Below are positions 28,364 to 40,407 of a stretch of DNA of 64,000 bases, one piece after another. The DNA is from Blattamonas nauphoetae (taxonomy: Eukaryota; Preaxostyla; Oxymonadida): NCBI GenBank assembly GCA_033064195.1, contig JARBJD010000055.1, positions 62,001 to 126,000 of the forward strand. Reading direction: 5' to 3'. Made by a program: the position numbers and the translations under genes. Positions within the stretch are counted from its first letter, which is position 1. Every line of letters starts with the position of its first letter. The notes below the pieces were generated by a model that saw only the letters and a program-made list of their open reading frames with translations, was not told where the DNA came from and did no database searches.

Positions 28364-31300
28364 ATGACCACCGAACCCCGCTCTCGACAATCATCGTCGC
28401 TGACTTCGTTCACTCCAACACCCTCGCATCGAGTGGGACGTGTTCCAAGTTCCTCGATGTCTGGTGTCTATCCAACGGCGTTGTCGTTTGCCCCAGCCAG
28501 ATCATCGCCACACTTGGATTCTGTCACACTTCCTGACATCTCCCGCTCGCCTGTCTCGATCACATGCGCTGAATCGCCTGTCTCCACTCACAACTTCGAC
28601 CATGTCCTCCAACCTGAACCATCTCTTTTCTCGTTCACTTCATCCACCTTCTCTGCCCCCTCTCCCCATCTCCCATCGCACTTCGAAAGCCATCAAAACT
28701 CCATCCTCCCCGATGGAAGTGAAGCAGGAGGCGATGAGGACGACTTCTCGTTCTTCTCGTTGGATATTGAGCGAGATGAGGGACGAGCCGCTTCTGAAAT
28801 CGGTCGCCTGTCTTTCCTGACGTCCTCGTCGTCTTCTTTCAATTATTCCACCCCTCCCCCACCGGCAATGCAAGCGCGGTTCACATTTTCTGGGCCTGAG
28901 TCAAGCATGACACCACACGCCTTTATAAGTGAATCTTCGACCATCAATCCTGATGTCCTCTCCCTTCCCATCTCTGCGTTTATCCCTCACTCCTACCCTT
29001 CCATTATTCCTCCCTCACCGACACACCCAACAAGCTCACTCCAGTCTTCATCTCCTTTCGCTTCGTCGTTTCTCCCTGACTCTTCCCCCTATTTCTCTCT
29101 TGGCTCACAAACCCCCCTCTCATTTCGAACAACGATTGATGACGCGGATATTTCAATGACAGGTTTGTTCAGTACATCTTCGCCGAGTTTTCACTTTTTT
29201 CAAAAACAAACTCAATATTCAACGATATACCTTCAAACTTACCCTCTCATCCAATTTTTCTCACCCTTTTTATCGTCTATCTTCTCCTTCTTCGTAGATG
29301 GCTTTGATGTTGAGCTGATCGACGTTGCTGACGCCTTCCATTTCCAGAACTCTCCCATCACCGCTCATCGGACCCGACATCACAAGAAATCGGAGGACAA
29401 ATCAGGAAAAAAGGAAACTCGAAAGAAAAGCAACTCTGATGTGTGTTTATTATTGTTATTCTCATCGATCAATTTAATTCTCAACAGCCGTCGCAAGGAT
29501 CCACATCATCGCATTCAACACACACCTCCACAACACATCCCTCCCATTCAGTCGTCCAGACACTCACTTCATCACCTGCCACTTCTCCAAACCAAGTCAT
29601 TGCGAATCAAACAAACCAATCACCACACCTCCTTCCATCCCTCCATTCTGACTACAATAAGAACAACCCATCACTCGCATCCTCCCAATCAGCTGCCGTC
29701 AGAACAGGAATGATCAAAATGCCTTCCGCGTCATTCCCAACACAAAACGCGTCTCCGTCCGGATTGATGGGAAAACACGAAATAATCTCAAGTCACTCGT
29801 CCGGATCATCCACTCGACCGTTCTTGTCGACCCTTTGTCCCGACAAGGACGATCCTCTTCTCCAACAGCTCAAAATGAAACCGTTGCGACAGGCCTCGAT
29901 AACTCTCACATCGCTTCATTCGCATTTCCTGTCGTTTGCGTGTGATCATCTTGGGTCCCGATTTATCCAACGCCAATTAGACGGAGCACACATTGTCGAT
30001 AACGAGAGATCGCCCATCGCGTGCGCTGCTCCACTCACTATGTCAGGAGCTTCTGCTCCTCCAACTGCCGAAAACACCACCGGCCCAATTATACCTCAAC
30101 AGGAAATTCTGGATCTTTTTTCTGAACTATGCCCTTATTTATTTGAGCTGTTCTGCCATCAGTTTGCGAACTACGTGCTGCAGAAACTAATCGGCCTTGA
30201 GATCAGTCAAATCACAAATATCTGTCACAAGGCTTTGCTCGCTGATTTGCCTTACTTTTCACACCACCTAACGGCCTGCCGAGTTGTCCAGACCATCATT
30301 CCACATTTGACGATGGAGCAGCTGAAACCCTTCGCTGATTTGATTTTCCCGTCGACATTGGAATACATTCAGGATAAGAATGCGAACCACGTTCTCCAGT
30401 GTCTTATCGAACACATCGATTCGTCTTTTCTGGATCGGCCCATCTTTATTGTTCTATCGGCTTCAGCCAATGAAAATTCGCAATTTGAGATCAGTGGCGA
30501 CGAATCAGCTCTTCATTTACTGACCTACGCCCAAAAACAACTTCTTGGAAGATGCCAACATTCATATGGATGCCGCGTGATGGAATCGCTCCTGTTCTGC
30601 AGCTCCTACGAGCAGTATTGCACTCTCTCCGAAGCCATCCTTCCACTCCTCCCTCACCTCCTCACAAACGACAATTCGACGTTCCTGGCCCACTGCTTCC
30701 TCGGAGAAAGGCAGAAAACTGGGCTTCGAAAACGACGTCTCCCGCTGTCGCTTGTTGTTCGAATGGAAAGCGACAACGCTGAACTGAGGAAGAGAAGAGA
30801 AGCAGACAGGTCACGTGTTGTCACGGAAATCACACAACACATCTTCTCACTCTCTCTGAACAAATTCACGTCGATTCTTGTGGAGGAAGCTCTCCTCTGT
30901 TGCTCACCAAATGAGCGATCTCAACTCGGAAATGCTTTGCTGTGGGCAAAACCAGAAAAACGCGATTTTGATGTGCTTCTGCGCGTGGATGGAGAGAATG
31001 AAAACGCCAAGTCAGCACTGAATTCGAGTGTGATGCACCAGTTCGTGCAGACATTCTCGCATCCTCTTCTTCTTCTCCTTCTCTCTGAGTTCGGGTCGTT
31101 CGTCGCGAACACACTTGCGCTGGCGTCGGAGCAGGAAATGAAGGAACAGATTGTGTCGTCGCTGGTTCTTTTCCTTCCGTCGTTCTCGATCCTTCGCGGA
31201 GGGAAGGGAGAAATGGGGAAAATGAACGAAAAAGAGACCAAACCACGACGAGGAAGAAAGAAGCGAGAAGAGGAGAAGGAAGAGAAAGACGAAGACACTG

Positions 31301-32574
31301 ACCTGCTGGCTGATGTACCCCGTCGCTTCTCGTTCTTCCTCTCTCTCCTCGGCCTCATTCCAACGCAATCGCCGATCCAACTCCTCCCTCCTCCTTTCCA
31401 ACACCCTCCCACTATCCTCACTTCCCCCACCTCATCCACATCTCTTCGTCAGATTTCGCTTCCTGTCTCCACACAGAATCAGCCTTATTCAACACATGGA
31501 ATTGTTCTGAAAACAGCGAGCGAGCGGGGATTTGATTCGTTGACGTTCCTGTCGTCGATCGTGTCGCCTTCGTCGTTCAGCTCGTTCACACACATTCTGG
31601 ACACAACATTCGTTCCAGTCGATACACAACCGATTGTGAGACAAGTAGAGGAAGAAGAGAAAGAGAAGATGGAAGAAGAGAGGAGAAAACTAAGAAAACA
31701 CATGCTTCTTTTGGAGAAAGAGGCTGCACTCGCATCACAACGAGACTCACACCAGCACTCAGAGAAAGACTCTGAATCGACACAGTCAGTGACGTTCAGT
31801 CCTTCGTCCTTCCATCCCTCCACTTCTCCGCTCTCCGCAGCATCTGCAATGTTCACTCCATCGCAGCCACATTCTGACTTGTTCCTGTCGAAGTTCATCC
31901 CAACTCATCAAACACAAAACCAAGCCGAATCAGCACAACCAGTGTTTCTTAGCCCACCCACACATCCACACAGCTTCCATCCATCTCCCTCTCCCATGTC
32001 AGACATGCAGAATGTGGGATTTGGATCAAATAACCTCTTCTCCACACAACCCCATTCCCATCTCAACATACACACCAACACACTCCAACTCTCCACTTCA
32101 CCTCACTCAACACATCCACATCCCCAAACCACTTCCACACAACTCCATCTTCCCACTCCCCGCATCCCCCAGCTGAACCAATTCACTCACTCGTTCCTCG
32201 GTTCGAATCCCGCCATGACCACTTCTCCCCAATTCACCCCATCCCACATTTCCAACACGACATACGCATCTCCATCGTTTTCGTACGTCCCACAGACACA
32301 GACATCGGCGAGACAGCAGCTGAGTGCGCAGAATGGGATGGACGAGAACACGACAGTGCCAAGCCTTCCGTCTCTCTCGTCTGTTCACTTCACACCAGCA
32401 TTCGTTCCGTCGCGATCTTCACAATCAACTTCACTTCTTCCTGCTGCTCCCTCAAACAGACACACCAATGCGCACTCTGCGTTGACGGTTTCGCTGCCGA
32501 ATCCAGCAGGATCGCCCAAACAGAGAGATCAGAACAGAATTTGGGGCATTTGGAAGCGACGAGAGAAGAAGTGA
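28364..32574 (+). CDS. PUF (Pumilio-family) RNA-binding protein
   Basis: Three exons, 28364-29162, 29298-29440 and 29488-32574 (introns 135 and 47 bp), 1,342 residues. A long Ser/Pro-rich disordered N-terminus leads to helical PUF repeats in the third exon. Base-contact motifs in order: SRFIQ (in HLGSRFIQRQL), NYVLQ, CRVVQ, NHVLQ and CRVME, close to repeats 1-5 of Pumilio. Three weaker repeats follow: STFLA (NDNSTFLAHCFL), SILVE (NKFTSILVEEAL) and SFVAN (EFGSFVANTLAL). By the known PUF code repeats 1-4 would read the UAUA 3' half of a Pumilio site. An insert of about 60 residues separates repeats 1 and 2. A Lys/Glu-rich insert and a Ser/Thr/Pro/His-rich tail follow repeat 8. Expected role: cytoplasmic control of mRNA translation or decay. 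Confidence 0.88.
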
Positions 32575-32717
32575 GTGCTGTCTAGGCATTAAGCAATTTT
32601 TTGCGGTGTGTGGCATATTTTTTTTTGTTGAATTTATACTCTTCTTTCTTTTTTCTCCACACATCGATGTGATCTTCCCCAACATTTATTTTCTTTGAAA
32701 CAAACTGTCGCTGGTTC

Positions 32718-34362
32718 ATGACAGAGGTGACGGAAGAGGGAACAACTCTTCCTTCATTCGATGACGAGCCCGAAAGAGGCCCTCGAAACGCTCATCAATC
32801 TCAAGAAGTTCGCCAATCGGACGATAGTCGCCCAACAAGCAAAGGAAGGAAGAAACGACCTGTCCCATCCTCACGATCATCTCAAACTTTGCATAATTCA
32901 GCTCCAACGTCAGCTGAAAGGCCCGAGAAAATTGAAATTCCTCGACTATCGAAACCGATCAAGTCATTGAGTCCACGTCCTCTATATTCCATGCACGATC
33001 CTTACGCTGATGTAACTCCTTCGAAAAGAAAGAAATTCTCCCAATCAGCCACCAATATCCCCTCCACTTCACGCTCACGTCAACAACACCAGTCGAGACC
33101 ACGACCATCGACCAAACGGCGACCAGCTCAGTCTGCTGTTGTTACCCGTCGAAGCACCCGACCAAATTCGAAAGGCCAATCGAAAGGTGACACTTCACAG
33201 ACTCCAGATTATCTGAAAATTGAAACTGAGGAGGTCTTCCCATTTCCTTTCCATTTGTCCTTCTATCTTCGCTGTCGCCATTCTTTTGAATATTTCATCC
33301 ATTTTCATGTTCAGGACGCTCGACGAGCAATTGCCACCTTCGAACAACGAAAACAGGACGCAATCAAGAACAAACTATACAAAAACGCAGAAGCTTGTCA
33401 GCGAGCCATAGAACAGATTCGAAGCTCCGTCGAAACGGTATATTGACCCATTTTTTTCAAATTTTGGTTCATTTTTCCATTTTCAAAAGGCGGTGGTTGG
33501 ATCGATCGAAAAACAGTACAAATCTCGTCTTCAAACACTCTCTGTGTGCTTTTGTTTTCATCACATGTGTCAGCACAACTATACAAAAGAAAAACGAGCG
33601 CTTGATCAGAAATGGAAGCGAAATTTTCAACACCACAATCGAGTTACACAAATGCTCCGTGCTCAATTGCAAGAGCAGTATCAATTCGATATCAGAGCTC
33701 TTCAACAGGAGCGGAAATCGAAGAATTCAATTTTTCATCCCAGTCGTACTCTACTTGACACTAAAGTCCAGGTTTGTTGTTTTCTCCTTGATTCCACTAA
33801 AAACCAACGACTTTTCCTTGATTTTGTGTATTTTTTCAACATATCTTTGTTTAGCTTGAGCGTGCAATCAAAACAAACCAGTTTACGAATGCAGAACGCA
33901 TACAGAAGGAATATGACACACTCGTTTGTTATCATTCTTGATCTCGTCAAATTTCTCTTCTGTGATCATTTTGTTCAATCACTTGTTCCTTTTTCACGAT
34001 AGGAAGCGTTTGAGATCAAACAATTCGAAAAAGAACAAGAACTCCAGATCCAACGAAGGATCGAACAAAGAACCATGAAATATCAACAGCAATCAGCAGA
34101 ATTGGAGAGAAAAATCAATGAGGATTATGATGCCATGGTGCAAGTTAAGGAAAAGAGTTTTTCTGAGTATGAATCGTCTTGTACTTGGTTTTGCCTCTCG
34201 ATCTCATCAATCAATCCCCATCGCTTTTCTCTCCTCTCATGTGTTATCTCTCACTTTTCGCCGAACAATAGGTTGTCACGCCGATTTGGTCTTCTCCAGC
34301 AGATTGAAGCTGACACATATTCATTAGAAGTTCAAAAATCCAATCGATCAACACTCAAGTGA
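32718..34362 (+). CDS. Coiled-coil protein with disordered basic N-terminus, six exons
   Basis: Exons about 32718-33233, 33315-33437, 33490-33771, 33855-33923, 34003-34166, 34272-34362; 1,245 nt, 414 residues. Intron donors include GTATAT, GTTTGT and GTATGA. Residues 1-170 are disordered and Arg/Ser/Pro-rich. The rest is coiled coil: DARRAIATFEQRKQDAIKNKLYKNAEACQRAIEQI, KEKRALDQKWKRNF, LQEQYQFDIRALQQE, FEIKQFEKEQELQIQRRIEQR. Exon 3 may hold an extra in-phase 30-nt GT-AG intron near 33544-33573 that would remove the unhelical VCFCFHHMCQ stretch. Cytoskeletal or flagellar proteins of protists often look like this; I cannot name a family. Confidence 0.75.
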
Positions 34363-34543
34363 AGGGACATCTTATTTTGATTTAGCTGAATTCTGTCTTT
34401 TAAAGTTATTTTCTCTCTTGCCCTTTCTGTTCGAAACATTTCACATATATTCTTCCTTTCTGAGAAAAACGAAGATCAATGTGTGAAGTGCTGAAGAAAG
34501 ACGAATGAACTATGAAATCAACAAATCGTATGCAAATCAACGC

Positions 34544-35260
34544 TTAAATCTCTCCTTGAAATAATGGTTCATCGTCATTCTGTTTTGGTGGTGGCTTTTG
34601 CCGATGAGCTTGCTCGAACTCCTGAGTGATGAGAAGACAATATAATGGTCATAAACACAATATACATACGCGTTTCATGATTTCCTCTTTCTGATCCATC
34701 CTCATCATCGAGAAGAAGAAGTACAGGAGACCGACGATCATGCACCAGAGACCCACGACATATCCTGGCCAGGATAGTTTACCAATCTTGAGTCCGAAAC
34801 AGAGTGTACCACAACTATGGGATGGAGAGAGTTTTAAAGAGATAAGAAAGAGTGGGGAAGGATAAATGAGATCAAGATGGCAGACAAAATGATGAAGAGT
34901 GCACGTGACGGTCTTGTCATTAAAAAGGGAAAGGCTTTGAGGAATCGCTTCCATTTGAACTCTCCAAAGAAAATGAGGGCTCCAAATACGCTAAAGACGA
35001 TGAAAGATGAGTTGTAACGATGATGAGACATACGTAACATAGAGGGAGAGAAGGAATGAAGAGAGAGACAAAATGGATGACCACGTATAGGAAAAGATGC
35101 CGAAAAGTGTGAGGAGAGGTCCAGAAGCAAGGCAAATCCAACGAAAGACGACAAGAACGCGGTTGACGCAATCTTGGTGGATGACATGCTCCATAGGGTC
35201 GGCGGGAGCTGAATGAACCACATTCTGTTGTTGAAGTTCGGTTGTCGATAGTTCGGACAT
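34544..35260 (-). CDS. Tetraspan membrane protein, COPI-associated (TVP15-type) family
   Basis: Four exons, 35260-35034, 34990-34886, 34814-34670, 34621-34544; 555 nt, 184 residues, in frame. Introns of 43, 71 and 48 bp start GTATGT, GTCTGC and GTATGT. Four hydrophobic spans: VVFRWICLASGPLLTLFGIF, SSILSLSSFLLSLYVTVFGALIFFGE, ALFIIFCGTLCFGLKIG and WPGYVVGLWCMIVGLLYFFF. Between spans 2 and 3 the pattern FGEFKW...FLKAFPFLMTRPSRALFII is like that of COPI-associated/TVP15 proteins, in which a helix pair is joined by a loop ending GRxLFYI. The N- and C-termini are polar, as expected for a Golgi vesicle protein. The family name is from pattern only. Confidence 0.65.
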
Positions 35261-35624
35261 CGTATGACGATGAGACGGACTTGTGGCGACGAAAACAAAA
35301 AGAATGGGTTACGAACAAACTTCGATTAATGAGCTCATTTTCACTAACTAATCTATAATGACGTGAAAAAAGATTGGCCAGATTGCTGGCAATAGTGAGC
35401 ACGAGCTTAAATCAATAAAAATCTGGGTCTGAGTAAAAAACGAGTTCGAAACTGTCAAGGTTGACAGGATCTCACCATAACACAATGTCAGACAGCACAA
35501 CGCGTTGAATCCTCTTCAGGATGAAGGGTAGGGTATCTGTGGATAGGAATCAAGAAAAATAAAAAGAACGAAACAGCGAGTATTTTGATAAAAGTGAAAT
35601 GTCTGCTGGGCAGAAACGGATTTT
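35261..35624. other. Intergenic, with possible 3' exon sequence of the beta-helix gene
   Basis: No independent gene. On the minus strand a hydrophobic stretch (KILAVSFFLFFLIPIH) is encoded near 35550-35600 in another frame; it could be a membrane anchor exon of the adjacent beta-helix/TIG gene, but I found no convincing splice pair. Confidence 0.35.
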
Positions 35625-38600
35625 CTATGAAATCTGACGAAAGAGGGAAGATTTTTGTATGATCAGGGCACTCGACGAGAAGACACATTGTCTTCTGATG
35701 ATAGTTGGCTGGCGGGAGCTGAACTCGATGATCGCGCCTGTGGCTGTCTGAGCAGGAGGTTGTGAGAGTCGATCCCAATCGAGTTCAGCAATGCCGTCAA
35801 CACGAGACGACCACAGACGAGACGGGGTGGTGTTCTCGAACCAGCAGTCGGTGAGAATGATGGTCGGTTGGGTTGTTTGGGTGAGAAGAAGGAGGGCGGA
35901 TGTGGAAGATGTGGTCGGGAGATTGTCGATGAAGAGACACGACGAGAAGGAGATGGTTGGTTTGGGAGTGGAGGGAGAGAGGGTGAGAGAGAGGGAGGGT
36001 CCGAGAACGGTGGATGAGGAGGAGAGAACTCCACACTTCTCGAACACGAGATCTTTGAGGAGGAGGGATTTCTGAGCAGTTGTGAGAGTGACGACAGCAT
36101 CTGCGTGTTTTGGGGAGGAGGGGGATGTTCGTGTGGTGTTGAGGAAGCGAGAGTTGGTGAGAGAGAAGGAGGATGAAGGGGAAGATGATGAGAAGTGGAT
36201 GAAGGAACAGTCCATCGTGTTTGTGTTTCGAACAACAAGTTTGGAAATGGTGAGGACAGGATTTCCACTGTCGCTCTCCACACCAAACACGATTTGTGTC
36301 GTCTTCAGTCCACTCACTTTCACATTCGAGATCTCCATCTGTCCCTCTCGCAGCCACCCCAACCCCTTCCCCACTCTTCCTTCTCCTGCGCTCTCAACAA
36401 CGACAGAGCTCAACACGAACGATCCTTTCCCAAAGACGAGGAAAGCAGATGTTGATGTCGTTCCAGTCGAATCAGTTTCGAATCTGATGGTGATTGATTC
36501 AATTGTGACGCTGCCTCCATCCAGTTTCAGGGCGCCTTGTTCGCCTCTGACTTCTCTTTCAACAATGAGCGTGCTTGTTCTGCCTGATTCCGACCGAATC
36601 GCGAGAGATTCTGCTCCAATCCTGATTTCCTGTCCGATCTTGGCTTCTTTTCGGATCAGAATGGCTAAATCTTGACTCTGGCTCGTCTGGTCTCTCGACG
36701 ACCATCCTCCGAACAATGTCGAACACGGCTTGTCCTCTCCACCACACGACGAGAGGTCTGTGCTTCCATCCGACGTGATGAAGATGACGTGCTCGTCGAG
36801 TCCTCCCAATGTCGTGAATTTGACATCGCCGTCCAGAAATACTATATCTGTGGGTGGATTGCCTTTTTCGATGGATGTGATTGCATATTCTGTGTTGTAT
36901 TGAAGCCCTTCTCCTCCCATCTCGATCTCCTCGGATCGTCCTTCGGTTGCTGTCCATGTGCCGACAGTGAAAGTGATTGTGCTGTTGACTGTCACTGTGT
37001 AGTCTCCAGTGAGTAGAAGACCTTCGCCGTGGAGTGTGATCTGGCATCGTGTGCGTTTGGCATTTGTGAACGAGAACGTCGCACCTGTCACAATCGGGAG
37101 TGGGGGAACATCCACTTTGAGTCCACTGTTGATATGAACACTCGCTCCGTTCATATCAACCAGAACGAGATTGTACGACTGACCAAACCGGAGCTCGGAT
37201 GGATTTGATGTGGAGGGTCTGTTTCTACATCCCACTGCCCTCCCTCCAATCCCACTCCACCAAAACACACAATTGCCTTTGTCTTGTCAGCATTCAGTGT
37301 GGTCGAGATGGACTCGATTCGTGAAGGAGGATTGGGAGTGGTGAACTTTCCATCTGCGTTGGGATCAGTGACAGTGATTGGACCGAGAGTGAGTGTGTCG
37401 ATGTGGTAGGTGCTTCCATATTGCAGTGTGTTGGTTTTGTTGTACGCCTCAATCGTTGCTGTTCCTTCTGTCGGAGTTGTGAACTCAATTGGGATGACGA
37501 GCGAACCTGATGCAGCTGTTGTCGTCAGTGTCCACACTTTCTGAGGGAAGTTGCTGCCTTTCACGACTAACACGACGAAATCTGGAGATTCTTCTGAGAG
37601 AGAGGCATCGGCCGAGATGATGTTGGGTTTGGTAGGGGTTGTGATTGAAGTCACGCTCAGAACGAGGCGATCGTTTGGGGTGATGGAGGAGATGGAGAGA
37701 GTTTGGGCGAGAGGGAGGGAATCGGGCAGTGTGATGTCCAGCCAAGGAGAAAGGCCACCTGCCGAGTCATACGTGACGGGGAAGGAGTGGCTAGTGTCGA
37801 GAGTGATGGTGAACACGCCAGAAAGGGGAAGATTGGAGCCAGTGAAGGAGAATTGGACGCTGATGCAGTCGGGAGAGCGAGAGGCGGAAATGGATGTGAT
37901 GGTTGGAGGGTCGGAGAGAGGGATGGTGATGGAGGGCTTCACGATGAAAGAGTCTGCCCCATCTGTCACTGCTTTTACAGTGTATTTCTGACCGAATTGG
38001 AGCGTGGATGACGATTCAGTCAGGCCTATTAGGAAGTCAACGGTGATGCTGGTAGGCGAGATGAATTCGATGTTGTTTGGAGAAGTCACATCCACTCCAC
38101 TTCTCTCCACAACCACTGTGAATGGCTGAGATGAGAGGCCAATTCCTCCTAGTGTGATCCTCGCACGACTCTTGTCCGGGCTCACATCGACATTGTCCAC
38201 TGACACGATCCTTCCTCGTGTGATGGGCGTGAGGGAGAGGCCTGAGGGCACATTAATCGTCGCTTTCGGAGCAGATGCAGCAACAACCGTGTATCCCTCC
38301 AGAGGCAGCTGCAGAATGCCCTTTTCGCCGATTGAGGCGGTCAGTGTGGGAGTGCGGGAGGACGAGGTGAAGGAGAGCACGCGAGAGATCGTCGGTGCAG
38401 GAGAGGAGGGGTCGAGAGTGGTGCCTGCGTTGTCGACGAGCAGAAGAAGCTGACCAGTGATCGACTGGCTGAGTGTGGCAGTGAGTGTGATGTCTTCTCC
38501 ATCCTCCTCCACCACAACTTTCTGCAGACTTGCTGTGACGGTTTGATCAGGCAGGAGATAGTTTCCTGACGTGGTGTAATTGAGGAAGTAGTAGCGAGGT

Positions 38601-40267
38601 TTGTCGGATGTGGAAACACAGTTGATCAGTGTCGACGCTGTCACTTGTGATTGCGTCATTTCTGCGAAAGCGATGTCCGATCCTTGATTCGCAGTCGAGC
38701 AATCCTGAAACTGCACAAATTCGATTTTGATGGTTGCAGCGTTGACGATATATAGCCCTCCTCCTCCCAACAAGAAATATGGTTCCTGTTTGGCCAACTG
38801 AGAGCAAAGCGAAATTAAGCAATTCGAGATTTCGGAGGACGCTGTGCCTTGCCTGTCCTCCAGCGACAGGGCTCCGCCAGACGTGCAGGACTGAGAATTG
38901 TGGAAGATGGTTTGGGAGATTGTGATGATATTCTTGTTCATCACGTACAGACATCCCCCGTCCTCATATTCTGACGAGCATCCATCAAAACACGAATCGA
39001 GCAAAGTGAACGATCCAGATTGAATGTTTGGATAAATTGCAACACCACCCCCAACGTAACTCGTCGACACATTTTGGAATGAGCAGTGCGACAGTTTGAA
39101 GTCAGCATGTGAGGCTTGGCTCTTTAGCGCACCACCACGTCCTTCCGAAAGAATGTCTTTGAAAGTGCAGAGGAAGAAGTACAGCGATGTTTCTTCAGGC
39201 TCCTGCTGCTGAGTGTAGTGTTGGTAGGAGTGTGTTGGCTCTGTCTGCTTGGATCGAGTGAAGGACGTGTTATGGCAGACGAGATTTCCGCCTCGGTTGA
39301 AGTCCATTATCGCAGTGCCGGAAAGGTAATCGGCACATATGTCGAGTGACGACGACAAAAGGCGTTGGGAGAGACGCTGCGGCGACGATTGGGGTGAGGA
39401 AAGCGAACGGGAACTCGTCGTGTTTCGGAGCGAGCTGTGAGTGAGTGTGGTGACGATTCTTCCTTCAAACGGAGTCAAGTCCACGCGAGACGGGGTGGGT
39501 GGCAGGGAGAGGTCGAGAAGAGGGCCAGTTCCGAGAATCACGTCTTTCGAGTCGAATGTCAGCAGCGTTCCAGAAACTGTGAGGGAGCCTGACGATTCGT
39601 GTTTTTCATCCAAAGATGGATGATTTGGAGAGTTTGCGTATCGTTGATCGGATGGTCGAGGGCAGCTGACAAGTGGAAGGAGAGCGGGGTTCGACGGCGA
39701 TTGGTGTGAGCATTCCACGAACACCATCGAGTTGTCTCCATCGCCCATTCCACCCGACACCCAAAATGGAGATGTGAGACCATTTGAGAGGATGGTGCAC
39801 GAGTGGACATGCACATTCGACGACACCAGCGAGGCGACGATCCAGCCTTCTCGGTGACAGTCCAACCAGAATAATGAGAGATGGACTGTCGAATTCAGCA
39901 TTGTGAACATCATATGCGGGTGTTGTGATTGATGATCAGTTTGAGTGTTCGCATTATTTGTGTGAGCAGGTTGGACGATGTGATTCTCGTCTGCGATGAG
40001 AACTGTATCGTTCCCTTGAAGTAAAAGGGTCAACGACGCAATCTCCAATTTATGTGCTTGATACAGGCCTTCTGGAACGTTGATTACGGGGTTAGAATCA
40101 GAGTGCTGGACAGATTGGTTTGTGGAGATGGAAGAAATGAATTCATTGAGAGAGGATTGACGTTGGGATGAGAAGGGCGGTGTAGAGTCCACAAGGACAA
40201 ATGTTAATAATATAGAGAAGAAATACATTGCTTGAATGTAGAAACTGAATGAGATCGAAATACCCAT
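35625..40267 (-). CDS. Secreted or surface beta-helix protein with TIG-like repeats; one frame break
   Basis: Starts at ATG 40267 (the frame is open to 40288) with a signal-peptide-like run, MYFFSILLTFVLVDS. Residues about 100-570 are a right-handed parallel beta-helix (repeated short strands with ..CSFQNVS.., ..SCFDGCS..GGCLYV.., GGALSLED). Then come about five 90-residue IPT/TIG-like repeats, each with a G(x)GL or GSNF strand and a (L)xFGxxYxV motif. Near 37200-37235 the frame changes inside one repeat: VCFGGVGLEGGQWDVE lies in one frame, SELRFGQSYNLVLVDM in the next, and about 20 residues of the repeat are missing, so a small deletion or an assembly error is likely. The second part (547 codons) adds a TIG repeat and a second beta-helix. 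No anchor is seen in frame. Confidence 0.7.
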
Positions 40268-40407
40268 TACTTGAGAGTGCGATGGCAAAAGCCTGCTTTA
40301 TCTGGTTCGTCTAGCATGTTTTCAAAAGTATCGAAAAATGGTCACAGAAAATAACCATCACAATTAGAAAGAAAGAAAGAGGAAAGTGTGAGGTGGTGAG
40401 TTCTGCT

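Noticed and set aside
29443-29487. N-terminal extension of the third PUF exon
   Set aside because: It is the 47-nt intron 2 read through; the exon 2 to exon 3 frame joins perfectly without it.
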